From Pyrrhosoma nymphula (Eukaryota > Arthropoda > Insecta > Odonata > Coenagrionidae), in NCBI GenBank assembly GCA_963573305.1, contig OY754327.1, forward strand, positions 183,094,386 through 183,158,385: DNA of 64,000 bases. Reading direction: 5' to 3'. The notes under the pieces are model-generated. The model searched no databases and was not told the DNA's origin. It saw only the letters and a list, made by a program, of their open reading frames with translations. Position numbers and translations under genes: made by a program. How positions within the stretch are numbered: position 1 is the stretch's first letter; each line of letters starts with the position of its first letter. Positions 19,982 to 33,580 of this stretch are shown here, one piece after another.

Positions 19982-21465
19982 GTAATACTTACATTATTAT
20001 AGTAATCGTTACTTTTCAAAACCTTCAAAATAGTTCTTTTTTTCCTTCCGCGATCGCCTTTTATACCACTTTGTGGAGGGGAAGGGGACGTGGTGGATAG
20101 GGGAAACTGAGGAAGGGGGAACACAGTGGGGAATTCACACATCGCTATTTCACTTAAAATCAACCATACCCGGTGACTCATTCATTTTATAGCTACATTT
20201 TTCCTACTATTGAATTTTATGTCCACTCGAGATTCATTTGAATACAGCGGAAATGACATGAATTCGAGTGACTGTTCAGCCATACATCTGTTTCTGTGAT
20301 TGTAAGTAATTGCATGTACCACATGCACGCACTGTACACACTCCCTGCTGGATTGTCCGTTGCCATCCTCGTCATCTTGCTCTGATGTCTCGCGTGCACT
20401 CCCGAGAATATTTCATTTAATTTGCTGCTGGTTGGTTCAGTGGATTCAGTTCTTCGATCGTTGTTAATCTACGAGTAGAGGAGGTAGTTACGAGTTTACG
20501 ATTATGGAAATTAGGGAGTAAATTGTTCGGATTGTGTTTGTAACAACTTTTTCTTTTTGTTGGATATTTATTATATTTCGTATTCGTAAACACGTGTTAG
20601 ACTGAGCAGTTAATTGAATTTGTGATCTTGTAGGAAATAGCTTCAATTCGAATTTTATATTATCTCTGTACAGTTCCTTCCTTTTGCGTGTATAATTAAT
20701 ACGTCTGTTTCATTTGATATTAACTATAAGCTTGCCTTTTTTGAGTGTTTTATTTTGGATTTTAGTTATTCTTTTTAGTTTTGTTTAAAACTTGAAACAT
20801 TGTAGGCTTCATTTAGGTGTTGTGTAGTTTTTTGTTAGTTTACATATTACACCCTCTCCCGCAATAATTCACTGTTACAGTCATTCCTTACTCCCAAAAA
20901 CAATTTTTAATTAAAAAATATCTAACATATACAATGCGTAAGACAATTTTTAAAATCTAATCTGTGCATTGCCATGATACTAGTACAGCTCGCTTGAAAG
21001 CTCGTGTCTTCTGAATGCGGAGAGAGAGGTTGCGAGTGGAGGGGAGGGGAGGAAACATGGAGGAGGAGGAGGGAAAGCAAACCTCCTCCATGACGGACGG
21101 CTCCTGGGGAGGAGGGATGAAAGGGAGTGGCATCAGGATGAATCACGTTGGTGAATGGAATTCCGAAAGCACACACCTCACGGCTGCTATTTCATCTGTT
21201 TACCAGCTGGTAGTCAGTAAAATCACGTAAAGTAACAATCGAACGACATGCAGAAGAAACCATATCTTTACTTATGATTGATCTTACCTTCTGGCCGAAG
21301 GACGCATTCCATCAGTGGGCAAGGAAGTGTTTAAATGGTATGATGGTATGGCCAAAAAAAATGATTAATTTTAGCACTGTTTATTTTAGGAAATAAATTT
21401 ATTGAAATACTAATCATAAATCGTCACTGTCACTACTCAAATATTAACATCACGCTACATTTCAA
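19982..21465. other. No gene seen; unique flank of the satellite
   Basis: It holds only short frames, with no element recognised apart from the purine-rich block at about 21,019-21,128. It is the last single-copy-like sequence before the satellite array. Confidence 0.5.
21056..21092. repeat. Inverted repeat in a GA-rich block
   Basis: CATGGAGGAGG at 21,056-21,066 is complementary to CCTCCTCCATG at 21,082-21,092. It sits in a purine-rich strand (about 21,019-21,128, many GGAGG and GGGAGG runs) that contrasts with the AT-rich surroundings and could form triplex or quadruplex structures. Confidence 0.8.
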
Positions 21466-21967
21466 TCATGATACTCGATAAATAATCCCACCGCATCTTA
21501 AACATCGTCGTGGCCGTGCACGATAATTCACTAGTGCATTTATGTTGAGATACTGAGTTCCCCAGTTCAATGCCACCTCGTATCATTTACTTTTATTCGT
21601 AAAATAATTTTTATCACCAGTTATCCCTTAATTACATATTTTTTGGAACTTTATAGAAGAAAAAATTACTAAAAATTTAAAGCAATAATTTAAAATCATG
21701 ATACACGGAAAATAACCCTACCGCATCTTGAACGTCGTCGTGGCCTTGCAAGTTATATCGCTGGTGCTTTATGTTGAAATGCAGAGTTCCCCGGTTCAAT
21801 CCAACATCGTGTCATTTACTTTTTTTGTTTAATGACTTTCATCTCCAGTTATCTCTGAAATATATATTATTGGAACAATAACAAAGGAACAATTAATAAA
21901 ATTTTTAAGCAATAATTAAAAATCATGATACTCGATAAACAACCACACCGTACCTTAAACGTCGTCG

Positions 21968-22054
21968 TGGCCGTGCACGTTAAATCGCTGGTGCATTTAC
22001 GTTGAGATACTGAGTTCCCCGGTTCAATCCCACCTCGGGTCTTTTACTTTTTTT
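21968..22054 (+). promoter_or_regulatory. tRNA-like internal pol III promoter layout in a satellite monomer
   Basis: Example monomer: an A-box-like TGGCCGTGCACG at 21,968-21,979 (six of eight fixed positions of TRGYNNARNNGG) is followed by GTTAAATCGCTGG, which resembles the D-arm end of type II tRNAs. A B-box GGTTCAATCCC lies at 22,021-22,031 and matches GWTCRANNC exactly. A T7 run at 22,048-22,054 could end transcription. A-to-B spacing is 53 bp, as in tRNAs with a long variable arm (Ser/Leu). The T-arm cannot form a proper stem and no acceptor stem is evident, so this is not a tRNA gene. It may be a SINE-like relic. The layout recurs in every monomer. Confidence 0.4.
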
Positions 22055-22285
22055 GTTTAATAATTTTTACCTCCAGTTAACTCCGATTTATATATTATTT
22101 GGAAATTTAAAAAAGGAACAATTAATAAAAATTTAAAGCAATAATTAAAAAACATGATACTCGAGAAATAAACCCAACGTATCTTAAACGTCGTCGTGGC
22201 CGTGCTCTTAAAATCACTGGTGCCTTTATTTTGAGATGCTGAGTTCCCCGGGTCAATCCCACCTCGGGTCATTTACTTTTTTTGT

Positions 22286-22782
22286 TTAATAATTTTTACT
22301 TCCAGTTAACTCCGATTTATATATTATTTGGAAATTTAAAGAAGGAACAATTAATAAAAATTTAAAGCAATAATTAAAAGACATGATACTCGAGAAATAA
22401 AACCACCGTATCTTAAACGTCGTCGTGGCCGTGCTCGTTATATCGATGGTGCCTTTATTTTGAATTGCTGAGTTCCCCGGGTCAATCCCACCTCGTGTCA
22501 ATTACTTTTTTCTGTTTAATAATTTTTATTACCAATTATTCATGATATATATATTTTTTGGAACTTTTAATAATTTTTACCTCTAGTTAACTCCGAATTA
22601 TAAATTATTTGGAAATTTAAAGATAGAACAATTAATAAAAATTTAAAGTTACAATTTAAAACCATTATACTCGGAAAATTACCCCACCGCATCTTGAACG
22701 TCGTCGTGTCCGTGCACGCTAAATCGCTGGAGCTTTTATGTTGAAATGCTGAGTTCCCCGGTTCAATCCCACATCGTGTCAT
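22286..22782 (+). repeat. Composite monomer pair, copy 1 of 3
   Basis: A variant unit with GCTCGTTATATCGATGGTGC is followed by an enlarged unit (about 281 bp) in which the 3' part is duplicated: TGATATATATATTTTTTGGA runs directly into a second AATAATTTTTACCTC start. The same pair recurs at about 32,664-33,160 and 38,634-39,130, offsets 10,378 and 5,970 bp. Confidence 0.85.
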
Positions 22783-24163
22783 TTAATTTTTTTTTCTTTA
22801 AAAATTTTTATTACCAGTTTTCTCTGAAATATATATTTTTCGGAACTTTAAGGAAGGAACAACGAAAAAAAATTTAAAGCAATAATTTAAAATCACGATA
22901 ATCGATAAATAACCTCACCGTAACTCGCCGTGGCTGTGCACGTTAAATCGCTGATGCATTTTTGTTGAGATTCTGAGTTCCCCGGTTCAATCCTACATCG
23001 TATCATTTACTTTTTTTCGTAAAATAATTTTTACCACCAGTTATCTTTGAATTACATATTTTTTGGAACATTAAAGAAGGAACAACTAATAAAAATTTAT
23101 AGCAATTATTTAAAATCATAATACTCGGTAAATAACTCCATCGTATCTATAACGTCGTCGTGGCCGTGCACGTTAAATCACTGGTGCCTTTATTTTGGGA
23201 TGCTGAGTTCCCCGGTTCAATCCCACATCGTGTCTTTTACTTTTTTTGTTTAATAATTTTCTCCAGCAGTAAAATCCGAATTATATACCTATTTTTCGGA
23301 AATTTAAGGAAGGAACAATTAATAAAAATTTAAAGCAATAATTTAAAATCTTGATAATCGATAAATAACCTCAACGTAACTCGCCGTGGCCGTGCATCTT
23401 AAATCGCTGATGCATTTTTGTTGAGATACTGAGTTCCCTGGTTCAATCCCACCTCGTATAATTTACTTTTTTTAGTAAAATATATTTTAACACCAGTTAT
23501 CTCTGAATTACATATTTTTTGGAACATAAAAGAAGGAACAACTAAAAAAAATTTAAAGCAATTTTTTAAAATCATAATACTCGGTAAATAACTCCATCGT
23601 ATCTATAACGTCGTCGTGGCCGTGCTCTTTAAATCACTGGTGCCTATATTTTGAGATGCTGAGTTCCCCGGGTCAATCCCACCTCGGGACATTTACTTTT
23701 TTTGTTTAATAATTTTTACCTCCAGTTAACTCCGATTTATATATTATTTGGAAATTTAAAGAAGGAACAATTAATAAAAATTTAAAGCAATAATTAAAAA
23801 ACTTGATACTCGAGAAATAAACCCAACATATCTTAAACGTCGTCGTGGCCGTGCTCTTTAAATCACTAATGCCTTTATTTTGAGATGCTGAGTTCCCCGG
23901 GTCAATCCCACCTCGGGACATTTACTTTTTTTGTTTAATAATTTTTACCTCCAGTTAACTCCGATTTATATATTATTTGGAAATTTAAAGAAGGAACAAC
24001 TAATAAAAATTTAAAGCAATAATTAAAAAACTTGATACTCGAGAAATAAACCCAACATATCTTAAACGTCGTCGTGGCCGTGCTCTTTAAATCACTGGTG
24101 CCTTTATTTTGAGATGCTGAGTTCCCCGGGTCAATCCCACCTCGGGTCATTTACTTTTTTTGT

Positions 24164-25068
24164 TTAATAATTTTTACCTCCAGTTAACACCGATTTATAT
24201 ATTATTTGGAAATTTAAAGAAGGAACAATTAATTAAAATTTAAAGCAATAATTAAAAAACATGATACTCGAGAAATAAACCCACCGTATCTTAAACGTCG
24301 TCGTGGCCGTGCTCGTTAAATAACTGGTGCCTTTATTTTGAGATGCTGAGTTCCCCGGGTCAATCCCACCTCGGGTCATTTACTTTTTTTGTTTAATAAT
24401 TTTTACCTCCAGTTAACTCCGATTTATATATTTTTTGAAAATTTAAAGAAGGAACAATTAATAAATATTTAAAGCAATAATTAAAAAACATGATACTCGA
24501 GAAATAAACCCAACGTATCTTAAACGTCGTCGTGGCCGTGCTCTTTAAATCACTGGTGCCTTTATTTTGGGATGCTGAGTTCCCCGGGTCAATCCCACCT
24601 CGGGTCATTTACTTTTTTTGTTTAATAATTTTTACCTCCAGTTAACTCCGATTTATATATTATTTGGAAATTTAAAGAAGGAACAATTAATAAAAATTTA
24701 AAGCAATAATTAAAAAACATAATACTCGAGAAATAAACCCAACGTATCTTAAACGTCGTCGTGGCCGAGCTCTTTAAATCACTGGTGCCTTTATTTTGAG
24801 ATGCTGAGTTTCCCGGGTCAATCCCACCTCGGGTCATTTACTTTTTTTGTTTAATAATTTTTACCCCTCCAGTTAACTCCGATTTATATATTATTTGGAA
24901 ATTTAAAGAAGGAACAATTAATAAAAATTTAAAGCAATAATTAAAAAACATGATACTCGAGAAATAAACCCAACGTATCTTAAACGTCGTCGTGGCCGTG
25001 CTCTTTAAATCACTGGTGCCTTTATTTTGAGATGCTGAGTTCCCCGGGTCAATCCCACCTCGGGTCAT
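24164..25068 (+). repeat. Four-monomer block repeated at 40,466-41,370
   Basis: Diagnostic variants in the same order (AATTAATTAAAATTTAAAGC with GTTAAATAACTGG, then ATTTTTTGAAAATTTAAAG, then GGCCGAGCTC, then the 231-bp unit) appear at an offset of 16,302 bp. A third, partial copy of the first two variants lies at about 61,752-62,196. Confidence 0.8.
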
Positions 25069-25310
25069 TTACTTTTTTTGTTTAATAATTTTTACCTCCA
25101 GTTAACTCCGATTTATATATTATTTGGAAATTTAAAGAAGGAACAATTAATAAAAATTTAAAGCAATAATTAAAAAACATGATACTCGAGAAATAAACCC
25201 AACGTATCTTAAACGTCGTCGTGGCCGTGCTCTTTAAATCACTGGTGCCTTTATTTTGAGATGCTGAGTTCCCCGGGTCAATCCCACCTCGGGTCATTTA
25301 CTTTTTTTGT

Positions 25311-28055
25311 TTAATAATTTTTACCTCCAGTTAACTCCGATTTATATATTATTTGGAAATTTAAAGAAGGAACAATTAATAAAAATTTAAAGCAATAATT
25401 AAAAAACATGATACTCGAGAAATAAACCCAACGTATCTTAAACGTCGTCGTGGCCGTGCTCTTTAAATCACTGGTGCCTTTATTTTGAGATGCTGAGTTC
25501 CCCGGGTCAATCCTACCTCGGGACATTTACTTTTTTTGTTTAATAATTTTTACCTCCAGTTAACTCCGATTTATATATTATTTGGAAATTTAAAGAAGGA
25601 ACAATTAATAAAAATTTAAAGCAATAATTAAAAAACTTGATACTCGAGAAATAAACCCAACATATCTTAAACGTCGTCGTGGCCGTGCTCTTTAAATCAC
25701 TAATGCCTTTATTTTGAGATGCTGAGTTCCCCGGGTCAATCCCACCTCGGGACATTTACTTTTTTTGTTTAATAATTTTTACCTCCAGTTAACTCCGATT
25801 TATATATTATTTGGAAATTTAAAGAAGGAACAACTAATAAAAATTTAAAGCAATAATTAAAAAACTTGATACTCGAGAAATAAACCCAACATATCTTAAA
25901 CGTCGTCGTGGCCGTGCTCTTTAAATCACTGGTGCCTTTATTTTGAGATGCTGAGTTCCCCGGGTCAATCCCACCTCGGGTCATTTACTTTTTTTGTTTA
26001 ATAATTTTTACCTCCAGTTAACTCCGATTTATATATTATTTGGAAATTTAAAGAAGGAACAATTAATAAAAATTTAAAGCAATAATTAAAAAACATGATA
26101 ATATACTCGAGAAATAAACCCAACGTATCTTAAACGTCGTCGTGGCCGTGCTCTTTAAATCACTGGTGCCTTTATTTTGAGATGCTGAGTTCCCCGGGTC
26201 AATCCCACCTCGGGTCATTTACTTTTTTTGTTTAATAATTTTTACCTCCAGTTAACTCCGATTTATATATTATTTGGAAATTTAAAGAAGGAACAATTAA
26301 TAAAAATTTAAATCAATAGTTAAAAAACATGATACTCGAGAAATAAACATACCGTATCTTAAACGTCCTCGTGGCCGTGCTCTTTAAATCACTGGTGCCT
26401 TTATTTTGAGATGCTGAGTTCCCCGGGTCAATCCCACCTCCGGTCATTTACTTTTTTTGTTTAATAATTTTTACCTCCAGTTAACTCCGATTTATATATT
26501 ATTTGAAAATTTAAAGAAGAAACAATTAATAAAAATTTAAAGCAATAATTAAAAAACATGATACTCGAAAAATAAACCCAACGTATCTTAAACGTCGTCG
26601 TGGCCGTGCTCTTTAAATCACTGGTGCCTTTATTTTGAGATGCTGAGTTCCCCGGGTCAATCCCACCTCGGGTCATTTACTTTTTTTGTTTAATAATTTT
26701 TACCTCCAGTTAACTCCGATTTATATATTATTTGGAAATTTAAAGAAGGAACAATTAATAAAAATTTAAAGCAATAATTAAAAAACATAATACTCGAGAA
26801 ATAAACCCAACGTATCTTAAACGTCGTCGTGGCCGAGCTCTTTAAATCACTGGTGCCTTTATTTTGAGATGCTGAGTTTCCCGGGTCAATCCCACCTCGG
26901 GTCATTTACTTTTTTTGTTTAATAATTTTTACCCCTCCAGTTAACTCCGATTTATATATTATTTGGAAATTTAAAGAAGGAACAATTAATAAAAATTTAA
27001 AGCAATAATTAAAAAACATGATACTCGAGAAATAAACCCAACGTATCTTAAACGTCGTCGTGGCCGAGCTCTTGAAATCACTGGTGGCTTTATTTTGAGA
27101 TGCTGAGTTCCCCGGGTCAATCCCACCTCGGGTCATTTACTTTTTTTGTTTAATAATTTTTACCTCCAGTTAACTCCGATTTATATATTATTTGGAAATT
27201 TAAAGAAGGAACAATTAATAAAAATTTAAAGCAATAATTAAAAAACATGATAATATACTCGAGAAATAAACCCAACGTATCTTAAACGTCGTCGTGGCCG
27301 TGCACGTTAAATCACTGGTGCCTTTATTTTGGGATGCTGAGTTCCCCGGTTCAATCCCACATCGTGTCTTTTACTTTTTTTGTTTAATAATTTTCTCCAG
27401 CAGTAAAATCCGAATTATATACCTATTTTTCGGAAATTTAAGGAAGGAACAATTAATAAAAATTTAAAGCATTAATTTAAAATCTTGATAATCGATAAAT
27501 AACCTCAACGTAACTCGCCGTGGCCGTGCATCTTAAATCGCTGATGCATTTTTGTTGAGATACTGAGTTCCCTGGTTCAATCCCACCTCGTATAATTTAC
27601 TTTTTTTAGTAAAATATATTTTAACACCAGTTATCTCTGAATTACATATTTTTTGGAACATAAAAGAAGGAACAACTAAAAAAAATTTAAAGCAATTTTT
27701 TAAAATCATAATACTCGGTAAATAACTCCATCGTATCTATAACGTCGTCGTGGCCGTGCTCTTTAAATCACTGGTGCCTTTATTTTGAGATGCTGAGTTC
27801 CCCGGGTCAATCCCACCTCGGGTCATTTACTTTTTTTGTTTAATAATTTTTACCTCCAGTTAACTCCGATTTATATATTATTTGGAAATTTAAAGAAGGA
27901 ACAATTAATAAAAATTTAAAGCAATAATTAAAAAACATAATACTCGAGAAATAAACCCAACGTATCTTAAACGTCGTCGTGGCCGAGCTCTTTAAATCAC
28001 TGGTGCCTTTATTTTGAGATGCTGAGTTTCCCGGGTCAATCCCACCTCGGGTCAT
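25311..28055 (+). repeat. Higher-order block, first copy (3,220-bp offset to 28,531-31,275)
   Basis: About twelve consecutive variants recur at an exact offset of 3,220 bp, including the AATATACTCGAG insertion units, the CATACCGTATC/CCTCGTGG unit, the GGCCGAGCTC unit, the 231-bp unit and the divergent units with TCCAGCAGTAAAATCCG. A third version follows at 34,963-37,473, with two monomers lost. The block is therefore a higher-order repeat of about 14 monomers. Confidence 0.85.
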
Positions 28056-28530
28056 TTACTTTTTTTGTTTAATAATTTTTACCCCTCCAGTTAACTCCGA
28101 TTTATATATTATTTGGAAATTTAAAGAAGGAACAATTAATAAAAATTTAAAGCAATAATTAAAAAACATGATACTCGAGAAATAAACCCAACGTATCTTA
28201 AACGTCGTCGTGGCCGTGCTCTTTAAATCACTGGTGCCTTTATTTTGAGATGCTGAGTTCCCCGGGTCAATCCCACCTCGGGTCATTTACTTTTTTTGTT
28301 TAATAATTTTTACCCCTCCAGTTAACTCCGATTTATATATTATTTGGAAATTTAAAGAAGGAACAATTAATAAAAATTTAAAGCAATAATTAAAAAACAT
28401 GATACTCGAGAAATAAACCCAACGTATCTTAAACGTCGTCGTGGCCGTGCTCTTTAAATCACTGGTGCCTTTATTTTGAGATGCTGAGTTCCCCGGGACA
28501 ATCCCTACTCGGGTCATTTACTTTTTTTGT

Positions 28531-31275
28531 TTAATAATTTTTACCTCCAGTTAACTCCGATTTATATATTATTTGGAAATTTAAAGAAGGAACAATTAAT
28601 AAAAATTTAAAGCAATAATTAAAAAACATGATACTCGAGAAATAAACCCAACGTATCTTAAACGTCGTCGTGGCCGTGCTCTTTAAATCACTGGTGCCTT
28701 TATTTTGAGATGCTGAGTTCCCCGGGTCAATCCCACCTCGGGACATTTACTTTTTTTGTTTAATATTTTTTACCTCCAGTTAACTCCGATTTATATATTA
28801 TTTGGAAATTTAAAGAAGGAACAATTAATAAAAATTTAAAGCAATAATTAAAAAACTTGATACTCGAGAAATAAACCCAACATATCTTAAACGTCGTCGT
28901 GGCCGTGCTCTTTAAATCACTGGTGCCTTTATTTTGAGATGCTGAGTTCCCCGGGTCAATCCCACCTCGGGACATTTAATTTTTTTGTTTAATAATTTTT
29001 ACCTCCAGTTAACTCCGATTTATATATTATTTGGAAATTTAAAGAAGGAACAACTAATAGAAATTTAAAGCAATAATTAAAAAACTTGATACTCGAGAAA
29101 TAAACCCAACATATCTTAAACGTCGTCGTGGCCGTGCTCTTTAAATCACTGGTGCCTTTATTTTGAGATGCTGAGTTCCCCGGGTCAATCCCACCTCGGG
29201 TCATTTACTTTTTTTGTTTAATAATTTTTACCTCCAGTTAACTCCGATTTATATATTATTTGGAAATTTAAAGAAGGAACAATTAATAAAAATTTAAAGC
29301 AATAATTAAAAAACATGATAATATACTCGAGAAATAAACCCAACGTATCTTAAACGTCGTCGTGGCCGTGCTCTTTAAATCACTGGTGCCTTTATTTTGA
29401 GATGCTGGGTTCCCCGGGTCAATCCCACCTCGGGTCATTTACTTTTTTTGTTTAATAATTTTTACCTCCAGTTAACTCCGATTTATATATTATTTGGAAA
29501 TTTAAAGAAGGAACAATTAATAAAAATTTAAAGCAATAGTTAAAAAACATGATACTCGAGAAATAAACATACCGTATCTTAAACGTCCTCGTGGCCGTGC
29601 TCTTTAAATCACTGGTGCCTTTATTTTGAGATGCTGAGTTCCCCGGGTCAATCCCACCTCCGGTCATTTACTTTTTTTGTTTAATAATTTTTACCTCCAG
29701 TTAACTCCGATTTATATATTATTTGTAAATTTAAAGAAGGAACAATTAATAAAAATTTAAAGCAATAATTAAAAAACATGATACTCGAGAAATAAACCCA
29801 ACGTATCTTAAACGTCGTCGTGGCCGTGCTCTTTAAATCACTGGTGCCTTTATTTTGAGATGCTGAGTTCCCCGGGTCAATCCCACCTCGGGTCATTTAC
29901 TTTTTTTGTTTAATAATTTTTACCTCCAGTTAACTCCGATTTATATATTATTTGGAAATTTAAAGAAGGAACAATTAATAAAAATTTAAAGCAATAATTA
30001 AAAAACATAATACTCGAGAAATAAACCCAACGTATCTTAAACGTCGTCGTGGCCGAGCTCTTTAAATCACTGGTGCCTTTATTTTGAGATGCTGAGTTTC
30101 CCGGGTCAATCCCACCTCGGGTCATTTACTTTTTTTGTTTAATAATTTTTACCCCTCCAGTTAACTCCGATTTATATATTATTTGGAAATTTAAAGAAGG
30201 AACAATTAATAAAAATTTAAAGCAATAATTATAAAACATGATACTCGAGAAATAAACCCAACGTATCTTAAACGTCGTCGTGGCCGAGCTCTTTAAATCA
30301 CTGGTGCCTTTATTTTGAGATGCTGAGTTCCCCGGGTCAATCCCACCTCGGGTCATTTACTTTTTTTGTTTAATAATTTTTACCTCCAGTTAACTCCGAT
30401 TTATATATTATTTGGAAATTTAAAGAAGGAACAATTAATAAAAATTTAAAGCAATAATTAAAAAACATGATAATATACTCGAGAAATAAACCCAACGTAT
30501 CTTAAACGTCGTCGTGGCCGTGCACGTTAAATCACTGGTGCCTTTATTTTGGGATGCTGAGTTCCCCGGTTCAATCCCACATCGTGTCTTTTACTTTTTT
30601 TGTTTAATAATTTTCTTCAGCAGTAAAATCCGAATTATATACCTCTTTTTCGGAATTTTAATGAAGGAACAATTAATAAAAATTTAAAGCATTAATTTAA
30701 AATCTTGATAATCGATAAATAACCTCAACGTAACTCGCCGTGGCCGTGCATCTTAAATCGCTGATGCATTTTTGTTGAGATACTGAGTTCCCTGGTTCAA
30801 TCCCACCTCGTATAATTTACTTTTTTTAGTAAAATATATTTTAACACCAGTTATCTCTGAATTACATATTTTTTGGAACATAAAAGAAGGAACAACTAAA
30901 AAAAATTTAAAGCAATTTTTTAAAATCATAATACTCGGTAAATAACTCCATCGTATCTATAACGTCGTCGTGGCCGTGCTCTTTAAATCACTGGTGCCTT
31001 TATTTTGAGATGCTGAGTTCCCCGGGTCAATCCCACCTCGGGTCATTTACTTTTTTTGTTTAATAATTTTTACCTCCAGTTAACTCCGATTTATATATTA
31101 TTTGGAAATTTAAAGAAGGAACAATTAATAAAAATTTAAAGCAATAATTAAAAAACATAATACTCGAGAAATAAACCCAACGTATCTAAAACGTCGTCGT
31201 GGCCGAGCTCTTTAAATCACTGGTGCCTTTATTTTGAGATGCTGAGTTTCCCGGGTCAATCCCACCTCGGGTCAT
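28531..31275 (+). repeat. Higher-order block, second copy
   Basis: Matches 25,311-28,055 at offset 3,220 and 34,963 onward at offset 6,432, changing to about 6,198 and then 5,970 where the later copy lacks one monomer each time. Small private changes (for example CTTCAGCAG for CTCCAGCAG near 30,613) separate the copies. Confidence 0.85.
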
Positions 31276-31288
31276 TTACTTTTTTTGT

Positions 31289-33580
31289 TTAATAATTTTT
31301 ACCTCCAGTTAACTCCGATTTATATATTATTTGGAAATTTAAAGAAGGAACAATTAATAAAAATTTAAAGCAATAATTAAAAAACATAATACTCGAGAAA
31401 TAAACCCAACGTATCTTAAACGTCGTCGTGGCCGAGCTCTTTAAATCACTGGTGCCTTTATTTTGAGATGCTGAGTTTCCCGGGTCAATCCCACCTCGGG
31501 TCATTTACTTTTTTGTTTAATAATTTTTACCCCTCCAGTTAACTCCGATTTATATATTATTTGGAAATTTAAAGAAGGAACAAATAATAAAAATTTAAAG
31601 CAATAATTAAAAAACATGATACTCGAGAAATAAACCCAACGTATCTTAAACGTCGTCGTGGCCGTGCTCTTTAAATCACTGGTGCCTTTATTTTGAGATG
31701 CTGAGTTCCCCGGGTCAATCCCACCTCGGGTCATTTACTTTTTTTGTTTAATAATTTTTACCTCCAGTTAACTCCAATTTATATATTATTTGGAGAAATA
31801 AAGAAGGAACAATTAATAAAAATTTAAAGCAATAATTAAAAAACATGATACTCGAGAAATAAACCCAACGTATCTTAAACGTCCTCGTGGCCGTGCTCTT
31901 TAAATCACTGGTGCCTTTATTTTGAGATGCTGATTTCCCCGGGTCAATCCCACCTCGGGTCATTTACTTTTTTTGTTTAATAATTTTTACCTCCAGTTAA
32001 CTCCGATTTATATATTATTTGGAAATTTAAAGAAGGAACAATTAATAAAAATTTAAAGCAATAATTAAAAAACTTGATACTCGAGAAATAAACCCAACAT
32101 ATCTTAAACGTCGTCGTGCCCGTGCTCTTTAAATCACTGGTGCCTTTATTTTGAGATGCTGAGTTCCCCGGGTCAATCCCACCTCGGGACATTTACTTTT
32201 TTTGTTTAATAATTTTTACCTCCAGTTAACTCCGATTTATATATTATTTGGAAATTTAAAGAAGGAACAATTAATAAAAATTTAAAGCAATAATTAAAAA
32301 ACATGATACTCGAGAAATAAACATACCGTATCTTAAACGTTCTCGTGGCCGTGCTCTTTAAATCACTGGTGCCTTTATTTTGAGATGCTAAGGTCCCCGG
32401 GTCAATCCCACCTCGGGTCATTTACTTTTTTTGTTTAATAATTTTTACCTCCAGTTAACTCCGATTTATATATTATTTGGAAATTTAAAGAAGGAACAAT
32501 TAATAAAAATTTAAAGCAATAATTAAAAAACATGATACTCGAGAAATAAACCCAACGTATCTTAAACGTCGTCGTGGCCGTGCTCTTTAAATCACTGGTG
32601 CCTTTATTTTGAGATGCTGGGTTCCCCGGGTCAATCCCACCTCGGGTCATTTACTTTTTTTGTTTAATAATTTTTACCTCCAGTTAACTCCGATTTATAT
32701 ACTATTTGGAAATTTAAAGAAGGAACAATTAATAAAAATTTAAAGCAATAATTAAAAAACATGATACTCGAGAAATAAACCCACCGTATCTTAAACGTCG
32801 TCGTGGCCGTGCTCGTTATATCGATGGTGCCTTTATTTTTAATTGCTGAGTTCCCCGGGTCAATCCCACCTCGTGTCAATTACTTTTTTCTGTTTAATAA
32901 TTTTTATTACCAATTATTCATGATATATATATTTTTTGGAACTTTTAATAATTTTTACCTCTAGTTAACTCCGAATTATAAATTATTAAGAAATTTAAAG
33001 ATAGAACAAATAATAAAAATTTAAAGTTACAATTTGAAACCATTATACTCGGAAAATTACCCCACCGAATCTTGAACGTCGTCGTGTCCGTGCACGCTAA
33101 ACCGCTGGAGCTTTTATGTTGAAATGCTGAGTTCCCCGGTTCAATCCCACATCGTGTCATTTAATTTTTTTTGGAAATTTAAAGAAGGAACAATTAATAA
33201 AAATTTAAAGCAATAATTAAAAAACATGATACTCGAGAAATAAACATACCGTATCTTAAACGTCCTCGTGGCCGTGCTCTTTAAATCACTGGTGCCTTTA
33301 TTTTGAGATGCTGAGTTCCCCGGGTCAATCCCACCTCCGGTCATTTACTTTTTTTGTTTAATAATTTTTACCTCCAGTTAACTCCGATTTATATATTATT
33401 TGGAAATTTAAAGAAGGAACAAATAATAAAAATTTAAAGCAATAATTAAAAAACATGATACTCGAGAAATAAACCCAACGTATCTTAAACGTCGTCGTGG
33501 CCGTGCTCTTTAAATCACTGGTGCCTTTATTTTGAGATGCTGAGTTCCCCGGGTCAATCCCACCTCGGGTCATTTACTTT
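31289..33580 (+). repeat. Block duplicated at 37,258-39,550 (offset 5,970)
   Basis: The series includes the GGAGAAATAAAG/GGAAAAATAAAG unit with TGATTTCCCCGGG, the TTGATACTCGAG/CATATC unit, the CATACCGTATC unit, the TATATCGATGG unit, the 281-bp composite unit and a truncated unit starting TTTTTTTTGGAAATTT. Offsets of 5,969-5,970 bp hold for all of them. Confidence 0.85.
33161..33344 (+). repeat. Truncated junction monomer, copy 1 of 2
   Basis: The sequence CATTTAATTTTTTTTGGAAA joins the T-run of one unit directly to the middle of the next, removing about 55 bp. The same junction lies at about 39,131. A shared breakpoint shows both derive from one deletion event that was then copied. Confidence 0.85.

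Larger units (their letters stand above)
21466..23700 (+). repeat. Divergent left-edge monomers
   Basis: The first ten or so units differ from the core and from each other, with irregular spacing. They keep features lost in the core, notably CGTGCACGTTAAATCGCTGG and CCCCGGTTCAATCCCAC, in place of CGTGCTCTTTAAATCACTGG and CCCCGGGTCAATCCCAC. Degenerate edges beside a homogenised core are what unequal crossing-over predicts. Confidence 0.85.

Noticed and set aside
20922..21230. Overlapping open frames on both strands in the GA-rich block
   Set aside because: Low-complexity purine/pyrimidine bias suppresses stop codons; the predicted peptides are simple-sequence (serine/leucine/proline or glutamate/glycine rich) and resemble nothing.
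21968..22054. A true tRNA gene in the satellite monomer
   Set aside because: The A- and B-box-like motifs are present but T-arm, anticodon-arm and acceptor stems do not pair, so it is at most a tRNA-derived relic.
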